Assembly (NCBI GenBank): GCA_050013355.1
Contig: JBEKFJ010000096.1
Span: forward strand, 1 to 10,529
DNA length: 10,529 bases
DNA from: Oryzomonas sp050013355
Lineage (GTDB): Bacteria; Desulfobacterota; Desulfuromonadia; Geobacterales; Pseudopelobacteraceae
Reading direction: 5' to 3'
Positions within the stretch are counted from its first letter, which is position 1, and every line of letters starts with the position of its first letter. The notes beneath the pieces were generated by a model. That model saw only the letters and a list, made by a program, of their open reading frames with translations, did no database searches and was not told the origin of the DNA. Position numbers and translations under genes: made by a program. Below are positions 1 through 6,395 of the stretch, in pieces.

Positions 1-123
1 GCAGAATGCCCTGCGGAGGCGTAGCAGGCCTACTCCGCCGAAGCAGCTTTGGCTGCGAAGGCCGGGCGCTACGCCGCACAAAAGGGCTTTCGAGGACGGC
101 GGCGAGATGACTGTTTTTCAACG
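1..123. repeat. Palindromic intergenic repeat, possibly cut by the window edge
   Basis: No gene is visible here. The stretch folds on itself: GCCCT (8-12) pairs with AGGGC (83-87), GGCGTAGC (18-25) pairs with GCTACGCC (68-75), and inside the loop GCAGC (43-47) pairs with GCTGC (52-56). The alternative pairing GTAG (21-24)/CTAC (30-33) is also possible. The core AGGCGTAGCAGG-x-CTAC recurs in reverse complement in the palindrome between gspH and gspI. The right edge, read in reverse complement, begins TTGAAAAACAGTCAT and resembles the left edge of the repeat inside gspJ (TTGAAAAGCGTCAT). The left boundary may lie outside the window. A member of a dispersed repeat family is inferred. Confidence 0.6.
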
Positions 124-145
124 ACCTCTTAAGGAGAAATAGAGC

Positions 146-1186
146 ATGAAAGTACTAATCCTCGGCGTCAACGGCTTTATCGGCAACGCCCTTACCCACC
201 GCATCCTCACAACCACCGACTGGGAGGTCTACGGCCTGGACATGGCCTGCGACAAGCTTGAACGCTCCCTGGGCGACCCCCGGTTCCATTTTCTGGAAGG
301 GGACATCACCATCAACAAGGAGTGGATCGAGTACAATATCAAGAAGTGCGATGTCGTGTTGCCGCTGGTGGCCATTGCTACGCCGGTGACCTATGTCAAG
401 GACCCGCTACGGGTCTTTGAACTGGATTTCGAAGAAAACCTCAAGATCATCAGGTTGTGCCACAAGTACGGGAAACGGGTCATCTTCCCCTCCACCTCCG
501 AGGTATACGGCATGTCGCCCGACCGGGAATTCGACGAGGACGACTCGCCCCTCATGCTGGGGCCGATCGCCAAGGAGCGCTGGATCTACTCCTGCGCCAA
601 ACAGATGCTCGACCGGGTGATCTATGCCTATGGCATGCATGAAGGGCTCCGGTTCACCCTCTTCCGCCCCTTCAACTGGATCGGCCCCAAGCTGGACAGC
701 ATCCATACCGCCAAGGAGGGGAGTTCCCGGGTCCTGACCCAGTTCCTGTACGATATCCTGGCAGAGGAGCCGATCCAACTGGTGGACGGCGGCAACCAGC
801 GCCGCTGCTTCACCTTCATCGAAGACGGCATCGACGCCCTGATGCGGATCATCGAGAACAGGGACGGCTGCGCCGACGGCAAGATCTTCAACATCGGCAA
901 CCCGGCCAACGACCTGTCCGTCAAGGAGCTGGCCCACAAGCTGCGCGACATGGTGGCCGAATTCCCGCTCTACCGGGAAAAGGCGGAGAAATGCCGGATC
1001 GTCGAGACCTCATCCGACCAGTTCTACGGCAAGGGGTACCAGGATATGCTGACCCGCGTCCCCTCGGTCCGGCGCGCCAAGGAATGCCTGGGATGGGAGC
1101 CGGTGACGAGCGCCGACGATGCCTTGCGCAAGACGCTGGAGTTTTACCTGGTGGATGAGCGGGAGAAGCTGTCGGAATTCCTGTGA
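146..1186 (+). CDS. UDP-glucuronate decarboxylase, ArnA dehydrogenase-domain type (UDP-4-keto-pentose/UDP-xylose synthase)
   Basis: A 346-residue NAD-dependent short-chain dehydrogenase/epimerase. The Rossmann motif GVNGFIG is at residues 7-13 and the catalytic Y148-x3-K152 pair is present. The sequence follows the C-terminal domain of E. coli ArnA closely from memory: FPSTSEVYG (114-122, with S118 and E119), FRPFNW (N177), GSSR (R195) and GYQD-x3-R (Y298, R304), matching ArnA S433, E434, Y463, K467, N492, R510, Y613 and R619. The expected reaction is oxidative decarboxylation of UDP-glucuronate to UDP-4-keto-pentose in the cytoplasm; related single-domain enzymes can also release UDP-xylose. 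The ArnA formyltransferase domain is absent and the length equals one domain, so this is not a truncation inside the window. The ATG is preceded by AAGGAG at 131-136. The product probably feeds lipid A or surface polysaccharide modification, but no arnB, arnC or arnT lies nearby. Confidence 0.88.
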   Translation: MKVLILGVNGFIGNALTHRILTTTDWEVYGLDMACDKLERSLGDPRFHFLEGDITINKEWIEYNIKKCDVVLPLVAIATPVTYVKDPLRVFELDFEENLKIIRLCHKYGKRVIFPSTSEVYGMSPDREFDEDDSPLMLGPIAKERWIYSCAKQMLDRVIYAYGMHEGLRFTLFRPFNWIGPKLDSIHTAKEGSSRVLTQFLYDILAEEPIQLVDGGNQRRCFTFIEDGIDALMRIIENRDGCADGKIFNIGNPANDLSVKELAHKLRDMVAEFPLYREKAEKCRIVETSSDQFYGKGYQDMLTRVPSVRRAKECLGWEPVTSADDALRKTLEFYLVDEREKLSEFL

Positions 1187-1198
1187 ACCAGGGCGGAA

Positions 1199-1341
1199 TT
1201 GCTACAGAGCCGCGGAGACAAAAACAATAGAGAACAGTATGTTGGGTCATCTGAAATTCACAATGGAACAACACGTTTCCCATAACGTTCATTCTGGAAT
1301 GAACTCCATGGTACCTCCGTGTCTCTGCGCCTCTGTGGCAA
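1199..1341. repeat. MITE-like palindromic element between the arnA-like gene and gspH
   Basis: A 143-bp element with imperfect 22-bp terminal inverted repeats at 1199-1220 and 1320-1341 that match at 19 of 22 positions. The shared pattern is TTGC-n-ACAGAG-n-CGC-n-GAGACA. Inside lies a perfect 8-bp inverted repeat GTTCATTC/GAATGAAC (1287-1304). No transposase and no obvious target-site duplication are present. The right end, read as CTCCGTGTCTCTGCGCCTCTG, resembles a repeat I recall from Geobacter and other genomes; this is memory, not a search. It ends 12 nt before the gspH start and fills almost the whole intergenic gap. Confidence 0.7.
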
Positions 1342-1353
1342 GTATGTCGAGTA

Positions 1354-1857
1354 ATGACTGACCGCCGCGGTTTCACGCTGCTGGAGATCATGGTGGTGCT
1401 GGTGATCATCGGCATGGTAATGACGCTGGTCATCCCCCGCCTGCCGAACTCCGAGCGGGAGGACCTGAAGATATCGGCCCGGACCCTGGCCTCGACGCTG
1501 CGTTACCTCCAGGACCGGTCAGCCACCACCGGAATCACCTATTATCTGCACATGGAGCCGGGCACGGACAACGTCAAGGTGATGCAGGCCACGCCCGACG
1601 GGAGCGAAAAGGAGCCCGACGACCCCTTCCTGCAACAGCGGCCGACCAAGGAAGGCGTCCAGGTCGCGGATGTGGTCATCCCCCGCCTGGGCAAACTGAT
1701 CGAGGGGCAGGTGCGGCTCGATATCGGGGCTGGGGGCCTGCGGGATTTCGTCGCCATTCACCTCCGCTCGGCGGACGGCACGTTCTGGACGGTGATGGGA
1801 TTTCCCTCCAGCGGCAAGGTCAAGGTCTTTCAAGGCTACCAGGAAGATGCGTTATGA
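1354..1857 (+). CDS. gspH: Type II secretion system minor pseudopilin GspH
   Basis: A 167-residue type IV pilin-like protein. The leader is only six residues (MTDRRG), followed by FTLLEIMVVLVII, the class III prepilin signature: cleavage after G6, N-methylated F7, and E11 as the +5 glutamate. A hydrophobic helix runs from about residue 7 to 28 and a soluble globular domain follows. After processing by the prepilin peptidase it should sit in the inner membrane and assemble at the tip of the T2SS pseudopilus with GspI, J and K. The order H-I-J-K downstream supports the name over a type IV pilus minor pilin. The start has only a weak ribosome site (GAG near 1349-1351), and the MITE-like repeat ends just upstream. 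The stop overlaps a following ATG as ATGA. Confidence 0.82.
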   Translation: MTDRRGFTLLEIMVVLVIIGMVMTLVIPRLPNSEREDLKISARTLASTLRYLQDRSATTGITYYLHMEPGTDNVKVMQATPDGSEKEPDDPFLQQRPTKEGVQVADVVIPRLGKLIEGQVRLDIGAGGLRDFVAIHLRSADGTFWTVMGFPSSGKVKVFQGYQEDAL

Positions 1858-2381
1858 GGGACTCGGAATTCACCAATATACCGTTTTACATCTCATCTTC
1901 AGGCCATCTTTGCCACCCCTGCAATCGCAAAATCCTCAGCGTAGCCCTGCTACGCCTGCGGTTTTGCTCAATCAGGGGCGGCAAATCTGACCTAAATATG
2001 AGCGTTAAACTCGGTACATCGGCAAATTCCAAGTCCCTGAGAGGTTTTACCCTGCTCGAGGTGATGATGGCCCTGGCGATCATGGCGAGTGTCATCCTGA
2101 CAGTGCTGGGGGCGGTCAATTACCACCTGACGATCATTGCCAACGAGCAGGACAGCACCGCCCTGACGATTTTGGCGCGAGCCAAGCTGACTGAATTGGT
2201 GGATATACAGGGAATCTACCAGAAGGGCGAAGGGACCCTGGCCCCGGCTCATCCGGAACTCTCCTGGCAGGCCGAGCTGTTTCCCACCGACCTCCCCATT
2301 CTCCAGAAGCTGGTATTGCGGGTGTGGCGGACCAGCGACAAACGGGAGGTGGTGCTTGAGCGCTATCTCACACCTAAATAG
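1854..2381 (+). CDS. gspI: Type II secretion system minor pseudopilin GspI, leader carrying a palindromic insert
   Basis: The mature part starts at F65 in GFTLLEVMMALAIMASVIL (G64, +5 glutamate E69), with one N-terminal hydrophobic helix and a short C-terminal domain typical of GspI, ending RVWRTSDKREVVLERYL. Two starts are possible. ATG 1854 overlaps the gspH stop (ATGA) and has AGGAAG at 1841-1846, giving translational coupling but a 64-residue leader. ATG 1998 gives a normal 16-residue leader but has no visible ribosome site and sits directly after a 93-bp hairpin. I prefer 1854 because of the coupling and the intact frame through the hairpin, but cannot exclude 1998. GspI is the partner that nucleates the GspI-J-K tip complex in known T2SSs. 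The protein should act in the inner membrane and periplasm. Confidence 0.8.
   Translation: MRDSEFTNIPFYISSSGHLCHPCNRKILSVALLRLRFCSIRGGKSDLNMSVKLGTSANSKSLRGFTLLEVMMALAIMASVILTVLGAVNYHLTIIANEQDSTALTILARAKLTELVDIQGIYQKGEGTLAPAHPELSWQAELFPTDLPILQKLVLRVWRTSDKREVVLERYLTPK
1901..1993. repeat. 93-bp near-perfect palindrome inside the gspI leader region
   Basis: Two 45-nt arms (1901-1945 and 1949-1993) flank a 3-nt loop (CCT). Paired blocks include TTGCC-x-CCCCTG with CAGGGG-x-GGCAA, GCAAAA with TTTTGC, and GTAGC with GCTAC next to the loop. The tip shares the core CGTAGCAGG-x-CTAC (reverse complement) with the repeat at the left edge of the window. The length equals 31 codons, and the gspI frame opened at 1854 passes through it without a stop. 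As RNA it would form a long hairpin within the operon message. Confidence 0.8.
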
Positions 2382-3138
2382 CAGTCTGTTGAAAAGCGTC
2401 ATGATGAAGGCCGGATACCGGGTGCCCGGCAAGGAGCAGCCGAGGCATAACCAGCAGTCAGCCATTGTTGCGAGTACCGCGCAACGCCGCAGACGGCTCT
2501 CCGCAACAGTTTTTCGACAGCCCGCCAGGGGGTTCACCCTCCTGGAGGTGCTGATAGCCGTGGTCCTGCTGGGAATCCTCGTTGCCGCGCTGTACGGGAG
2601 TTATTTCACGGTATTGAAGGCCAGGGAACGGTCGGCTCAGGGAATGGAGGAACGCCGGGAACTGGGTGGTACCCTTGACCTCCTGCGGCGGGAGATCGAT
2701 GCAGCCCGCTACATCAGAGGAGACAAGCTCCTCAGATTCATCGTCGAGGACCGGGACAGTTTCGGCCGGCCTGCCTCCAACCTGGAATTGACCACCCTGG
2801 CACCCCCGGCACCCCTTGTCGCCGGGAGCAAGGAATCGGGCGTCATCGACGTGCAGTACCGCATGGTGGAGAAGGATGAGCAAAAACTGATCCTGACCCG
2901 CAAGGAGCAGGATATCCTGCTGGTATCGACGGCCGTGCCCGCCTACCCGCAGATGGAGCGGATCAGTTCCTTCCTGGTGGAATGCAGCAACGACGGCTCG
3001 AAATGGGTCAAAAGCTGGGATGCGACATTGAACGGCGGCCTGCCGAAGATCGTGCGCATCACGGTGCAGGTGGAGGAGCAGGAGGGCCAGCTGGTAGAGT
3101 TTTCCGTCTATGCGTTCCCCAGGGTGACCCCCTCATGA
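2356..3138 (+). CDS. gspJ: Type II secretion system minor pseudopilin GspJ, leader with an apparent 45-codon insert
   Basis: The mature protein begins at F60 of GFTLLEVLIAVVLLGILVAALYGSYF (G59, +5 glutamate E64), with a hydrophobic helix to about residue 79 and a globular domain that fits GspJ (about 200 mature residues, LDLLRREIDAARYI after the helix). The start is uncertain. TTG 2356 has GGGAGGT at 2344-2350 and overlaps the end of gspI; ATG 2401 or 2404 lack a good ribosome site. All give leaders of 43 or more residues, far longer than usual. Residues 11-55 from the TTG coincide with a repeat bounded by inverted ends; without them the leader would be MSAISHLNSSPARG. The gene ends in ATGA overlapping gspK. 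GspJ forms the pseudopilus tip with GspI and GspK. Confidence 0.8.
   Translation: MSAISHLNSSLLKSVMMKAGYRVPGKEQPRHNQQSAIVASTAQRRRRLSATVFRQPARGFTLLEVLIAVVLLGILVAALYGSYFTVLKARERSAQGMEERRELGGTLDLLRREIDAARYIRGDKLLRFIVEDRDSFGRPASNLELTTLAPPAPLVAGSKESGVIDVQYRMVEKDEQKLILTRKEQDILLVSTAVPAYPQMERISSFLVECSNDGSKWVKSWDATLNGGLPKIVRITVQVEEQEGQLVEFSVYAFPRVTPS
2386..2520. repeat. 135-bp repeat with inverted ends inside the gspJ leader
   Basis: The left end CTGTTGAAAAG (2386-2396) and right end TTTTTCGACAG (2510-2520) are inverted copies matching at 9 of 11 positions. Internal hairpins are CCGGG/CCCGG (2418-2429) and GTTGCG/CGCAAC (2467-2485). The left end TTGAAAAGCGTCAT resembles the edge of the repeat at 107-123 (TTGAAAAACAGTCAT in reverse complement). 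The length is exactly 45 codons and begins and ends on codon boundaries of the gspJ frame started at TTG 2356. It encodes an arginine-rich stretch. Confidence 0.65.
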
Positions 3139-4076
3139 GAGGGGATAAGGGGTTTGCCCTGGTCCTGACCCTGGTGGTCACCGCCCTGATGGTGGCGGCG
3201 GCGGTGGAACTTATCCACCAGGTATACGTGGATACGTCGCTCAACCGCAGCTTCCGCGACGGCCAGCAGGCATCGCTCCTGGCGGAATCGGGGGCCTACG
3301 GCGGCAAGAGCCTGCTCCGGATGGCGATTTCAGGCCAGGGTTATACGTCGCTCTCGGACAAGTGGGCCGTTCCTTTCAAACAGGAGGACGAGACCGGCCG
3401 CATCGAGATCACGATCACCGAGGAGAGCGGCAAGATCAACCTCAACAGCCTGGTGCAGCCTAACGGCGAGCCCGACCCGAATGTCATGGAGGTCCTGAAG
3501 CGGCTGGGCACGCAGTTGCAGATACCGGAGAGCGTGTGGAACGCCCTGGCGGACTGGATCGACACCGACGACATCCCCCTGGCCAACGGAGCGGAGACCT
3601 CCTACTACAAGTCCCTGAACCCGCCCTATGTGGCCCGTAACGGGAAGATGACCACAGTGACCGAACTCTCCCTGGTCAAGGGGTTCACGCCGGACATGGT
3701 CGCCAAGCTCACCCCATTCGTGACCATCTATCCCAACCAGACGGGGACCATTGCCGCCCTGACCGTCAACGTGAATACCGCCCCCAAGGAGGTCCTCATG
3801 GCCCTCGACAACCGGATCACTGACCGGATGGCGGAACAAGTCCTCGAGCAGCGGCAACTGGCGCCATTTAAGGCCCCCGGGGAGCTGTCGTCACGGGTCG
3901 ATCCGCTGCTCACCAACCTCACGAATAGCCCTGGCCTCCCGGCCAAAGTGACGTTCAACTGCAATGGGACCGTCTTCCGGATCACGGCACGGGGTTTCGT
4001 CAAGGACGCGGCCCGCACCGTCGAGGCCGTTTACAGAATGACAGACAACACGATATTGTCATGGCAGGAGTACTGA
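3135..4076 (+). CDS. gspK: Type II secretion system minor pseudopilin GspK
   Basis: A 313-residue protein starting MRGDKG followed by FALVLTLVVTALMVAAAVELI, so cleavage is expected after G6. The +5 residue is leucine (L11) rather than glutamate, which is the known hallmark of GspK. Family motifs are visible: INLNSL (101-106), ALADWIDTDD (137-146), GAETSYY (152-158), TTVTELSLVKGF (173-184) and VNVNTAP (211-217). GspK caps the GspH-I-J pseudopilus tip and is thought to control pseudopilus length. I chose ATG 3135, which overlaps the gspJ stop as ATGA with AGGGTG upstream. An open frame reaches back to 2982, but that extension lies wholly inside gspJ and would bury the prepilin leader. The gene is followed, after 33 nt, by the FliK-like gene instead of the usual gspL. 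Confidence 0.9.
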   Translation: MRGDKGFALVLTLVVTALMVAAAVELIHQVYVDTSLNRSFRDGQQASLLAESGAYGGKSLLRMAISGQGYTSLSDKWAVPFKQEDETGRIEITITEESGKINLNSLVQPNGEPDPNVMEVLKRLGTQLQIPESVWNALADWIDTDDIPLANGAETSYYKSLNPPYVARNGKMTTVTELSLVKGFTPDMVAKLTPFVTIYPNQTGTIAALTVNVNTAPKEVLMALDNRITDRMAEQVLEQRQLAPFKAPGELSSRVDPLLTNLTNSPGLPAKVTFNCNGTVFRITARGFVKDAARTVEAVYRMTDNTILSWQEY

Positions 4077-4109
4077 GGACAATGGCGCCGGTTCCTGCGC
4101 AAGGAGATT

Positions 4110-6395
4110 ATGGCTCAACCGACTGACATCCAACGCCAGGTGTACGACCTGCTCTCCAAGGCGTCCAACCTCTCGTTCGTAAGCGCCGAGCAGGAGCCTG
4201 GGGCACGGGTCAGCTTCGTCCCCGGCCAGCAGGTAAGCGCCCAGGTGCTGACGACGCTGCCGAACAACCTGACCCAGGTGCAGATCGGCGCGGAGCGCTT
4301 CAACCTGGCCCTGCCGATGTCGGTGCAGCCGGGGCAGACCCTGGAGATGACCTTTGTCTCGGGGGAACCCCGCTCCACCTTTGCCGTTGCCCGCCAGGAC
4401 ACCGCTTCCCCACCGGTCACCCTCTCCGACGCGTCCCGGCTGTTGAGCCTCCTGGTGGACAGCGAAGAGATCGTTGACCCGCAACAACGGGCCTCCTTGC
4501 AGAGTATCGGCGACATGCTGCGGCGCTCCCCGGGAGAGGCCGGCGTTCTTGCCAACCTGATGGACGAGGCCCTTACCTATGGGACGGCGCGCGAGGGGGG
4601 CACCGGCGGCCCAACCCTGCTGCCGGAGTTCCCTCTCGAACAGGGGCGTGCCGGGCAGGGCGCAGGGATAGTGGCGGGCGACCAGGACGTACCCCCCGAG
4701 CAGGCTCGCCTGTCGTCCTTTGAGGCCAATGCGTCCCAGATCCTCCAAAATATTGCCCGCTCCGTCCATTTTGACCTGACCGAGGCGGCCAACCCGCCAG
4801 TAACGCCGCTTCCCCTCAAGTCGGGAGAGGAGGTCGACGCGGCGGTGGTCGGCACCTTGCCCGGCGGCCGGGTGTTTGTCCAGCTTGCGGGGACGTCGCT
4901 GGAACTGGTTGTGCCCCGGCAGGTTCAAACCGGGGACATCCTCCGATTAACCTTTATCACATCCGATCCCCGGCCGCTGTTTGCGCTGCAACGGCCCGCC
5001 GCCGGCGTTCCCAGCTCCCTCAGCGAGGCCGGTCGCTGGCTGAGCGGGCTGGAGCACAGCGAAGGGGGTGTTTCGGAACAGCAGATGTACGTGCTGGAGC
5101 GGCTGAACACGGTGCTGGAAAGCCTGCCGCCGGATTCTCCGGCCTTTACCGCGATCCTGGACGAGGCCATCACCTATCAGACGGTCATGAGCGGTCGCCA
5201 GCCTGCCGGCCCACCGTCACCACAGCCGGACGCCGCGCTTCAGGCGGGCGCAGCGCTCCAGGCGAATGCGGCACTACAGGCGGACGTGGCGGTCCGGCAG
5301 GCAGCGCTCCAGCCCGGAAGCGGCATCGTCCTCAGCGACGATATGGCCAAACTGCTCCAGGCATTGATAAAGGGAAATCGGTTGGCGCTCCTTGAGGCCA
5401 TCGACCAGCAGGCCTCCGCGACCGGATTTTTACCGGGCCAGCAGATCAAGGGCGAAATCATGAACTCCCTGGGCGGGGGGCGCTTCATGGTGCAGGTAGC
5501 CGGTCAATCCCTGGAATTCATGCTGCCCAAAGGAATCAAGCAGGGCGACATGGTCACGCTCTTCTTCGTCTCCGACGAACCGCAACCCACCTTCCTGATG
5601 GCCCGCTTCGGCAAGCCCGGCGATGCGCAGGTCAGCGAAACCGGCCGGTGGCTGAGCGGATTTCTCGGCGCTGCCGGCGAACAACTTTCGGCCCGGGAGA
5701 CCCTGGGGATCCTGAAAACCCTGTTGTCGGAGCCGCCGACCGACGCCTCCCAATTAAGCAGGTTTCTAAAGCAGGGGTTGCAGGAGGGTGGGCTGTTTTA
5801 CGAGTCCCACCTGGCTCGCTGGTTTGGCGGCGACTACTCCCTGGAAGATCTTTTGCGGGAACCGCAGGGCCAGTTGTCCCAACTGCGCCGCCTGCCCGGG
5901 CAGGAGACGGCCAATCCGGCGCAGGACGCGGCTCTGGCGGGCATGAAAGGCGGATCGGTCGAGATCATGGAGGCCATGGAGGCTGCGCTCAGGAAGGCCG
6001 GCGCCGCCATGACCCATGAAGGCATGGTGGACCAGCGGGCCCTGCCGATTGTCAAGGAGCAATTGACGGCGTTGCAAAGCGGACAAATCCTCTTTCGCGG
6101 GGACCTGGTGCCGGGCCAACGGATGGAGTGGACGGTGCGGGAACGAGAAGCGCGCCGGAATGCGTCCGGGGAGCAGGAGCGCTCCTGGGAGACGTCGCTC
6201 ACGCTGGATATGCCGAAGCTGGGAAATGTCACGGCACGCCTGAAGCTTGACGGCACCAGGGTCGGCATCGAACTGGACGCGACAAAGCCCGGCTCGGCGG
6301 AACGCCTGAAGGCGGGTTTTGGCCGTCTTGGCGAGCAGCTTGAGGCGTCCGGGCTGGTGCCGTCGGAGATCGGTATAACAGATGAAATCCCATAA
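4110..6395 (+). CDS. FliK-like hook-length-control family protein with three repeated N-terminal domains
   Basis: A 761-residue protein. The C-terminal part (about 645-750: LTLDMPKLGNVTARLKLDG, then an amphipathic helix and LEASGLV) fits the FliK C-terminal domain that contacts FlhB during flagellar substrate switching. The N-terminal two thirds hold three copies of a 58-residue beta-rich unit at 38-95, 238-295 and 442-499. The pattern is PGQ-x-hydrophobic, a Gly/Asn turn, V-x-V-x-x-x-x-x-L-x-L-x-x-P, x-x-G-[DQ], then F-[VI]-[ST]-[DG]-[ED]-P. Each copy is followed by a helical segment (LSDASRLLSLL, LSEAGRWLSGL, VSETGRWLSGF). An Ala/Gln-rich hexad repeat lies at 375-392. There is no signal peptide or membrane segment. 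AAGGAG (4101-4106) precedes the ATG closely. It overlaps the FlhX gene by 14 nt, so the two are probably partners. No other flagellar gene is in view, so a role in hook length control is inferred from family only. Confidence 0.72.
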   Translation: MAQPTDIQRQVYDLLSKASNLSFVSAEQEPGARVSFVPGQQVSAQVLTTLPNNLTQVQIGAERFNLALPMSVQPGQTLEMTFVSGEPRSTFAVARQDTASPPVTLSDASRLLSLLVDSEEIVDPQQRASLQSIGDMLRRSPGEAGVLANLMDEALTYGTAREGGTGGPTLLPEFPLEQGRAGQGAGIVAGDQDVPPEQARLSSFEANASQILQNIARSVHFDLTEAANPPVTPLPLKSGEEVDAAVVGTLPGGRVFVQLAGTSLELVVPRQVQTGDILRLTFITSDPRPLFALQRPAAGVPSSLSEAGRWLSGLEHSEGGVSEQQMYVLERLNTVLESLPPDSPAFTAILDEAITYQTVMSGRQPAGPPSPQPDAALQAGAALQANAALQADVAVRQAALQPGSGIVLSDDMAKLLQALIKGNRLALLEAIDQQASATGFLPGQQIKGEIMNSLGGGRFMVQVAGQSLEFMLPKGIKQGDMVTLFFVSDEPQPTFLMARFGKPGDAQVSETGRWLSGFLGAAGEQLSARETLGILKTLLSEPPTDASQLSRFLKQGLQEGGLFYESHLARWFGGDYSLEDLLREPQGQLSQLRRLPGQETANPAQDAALAGMKGGSVEIMEAMEAALRKAGAAMTHEGMVDQRALPIVKEQLTALQSGQILFRGDLVPGQRMEWTVREREARRNASGEQERSWETSLTLDMPKLGNVTARLKLDGTRVGIELDATKPGSAERLKAGFGRLGEQLEASGLVPSEIGITDEIP
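5232..5285 (+). repeat. Three tandem 18-nt units encoding AALQA-x in the FliK-like gene
   Basis: Three consecutive hexads, AALQAG, AALQAN and AALQAD, at residues 375-392 of the FliK-like protein. Codon use differs between units, so the repeat is older than a recent slippage event. It forms part of a linker between the second and third repeated domains. Confidence 0.7.

Noticed and set aside
921..1433. Antisense open frame spanning the arnA-like gene end and the MITE-like repeat
   Set aside because: No recognisable domain, composition typical of a shadow frame, and it crosses a repeat element and the beginning of gspH.
2982..3134. Upstream extension of the gspK frame to 2982
   Set aside because: It lies wholly inside gspJ, would bury the prepilin leader MRGDKG, and the ATGA overlap at 3135-3138 gives a natural start.
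4059..4928. Long antisense open frame of 289 codons opposite the FliK-like gene
   Set aside because: Its predicted protein is rich in Arg, Gly, Leu and Gln with no recognisable motif, as expected for a shadow of a GC-rich gene; the forward frame has clear FliK features.
5232..5312. CRISPR or recently expanded tandem repeat in the FliK-like gene
   Set aside because: The 18-nt units encode AALQA-x hexads with diverged codons, so this is a protein-level repeat, not a spacer array or recent slippage.
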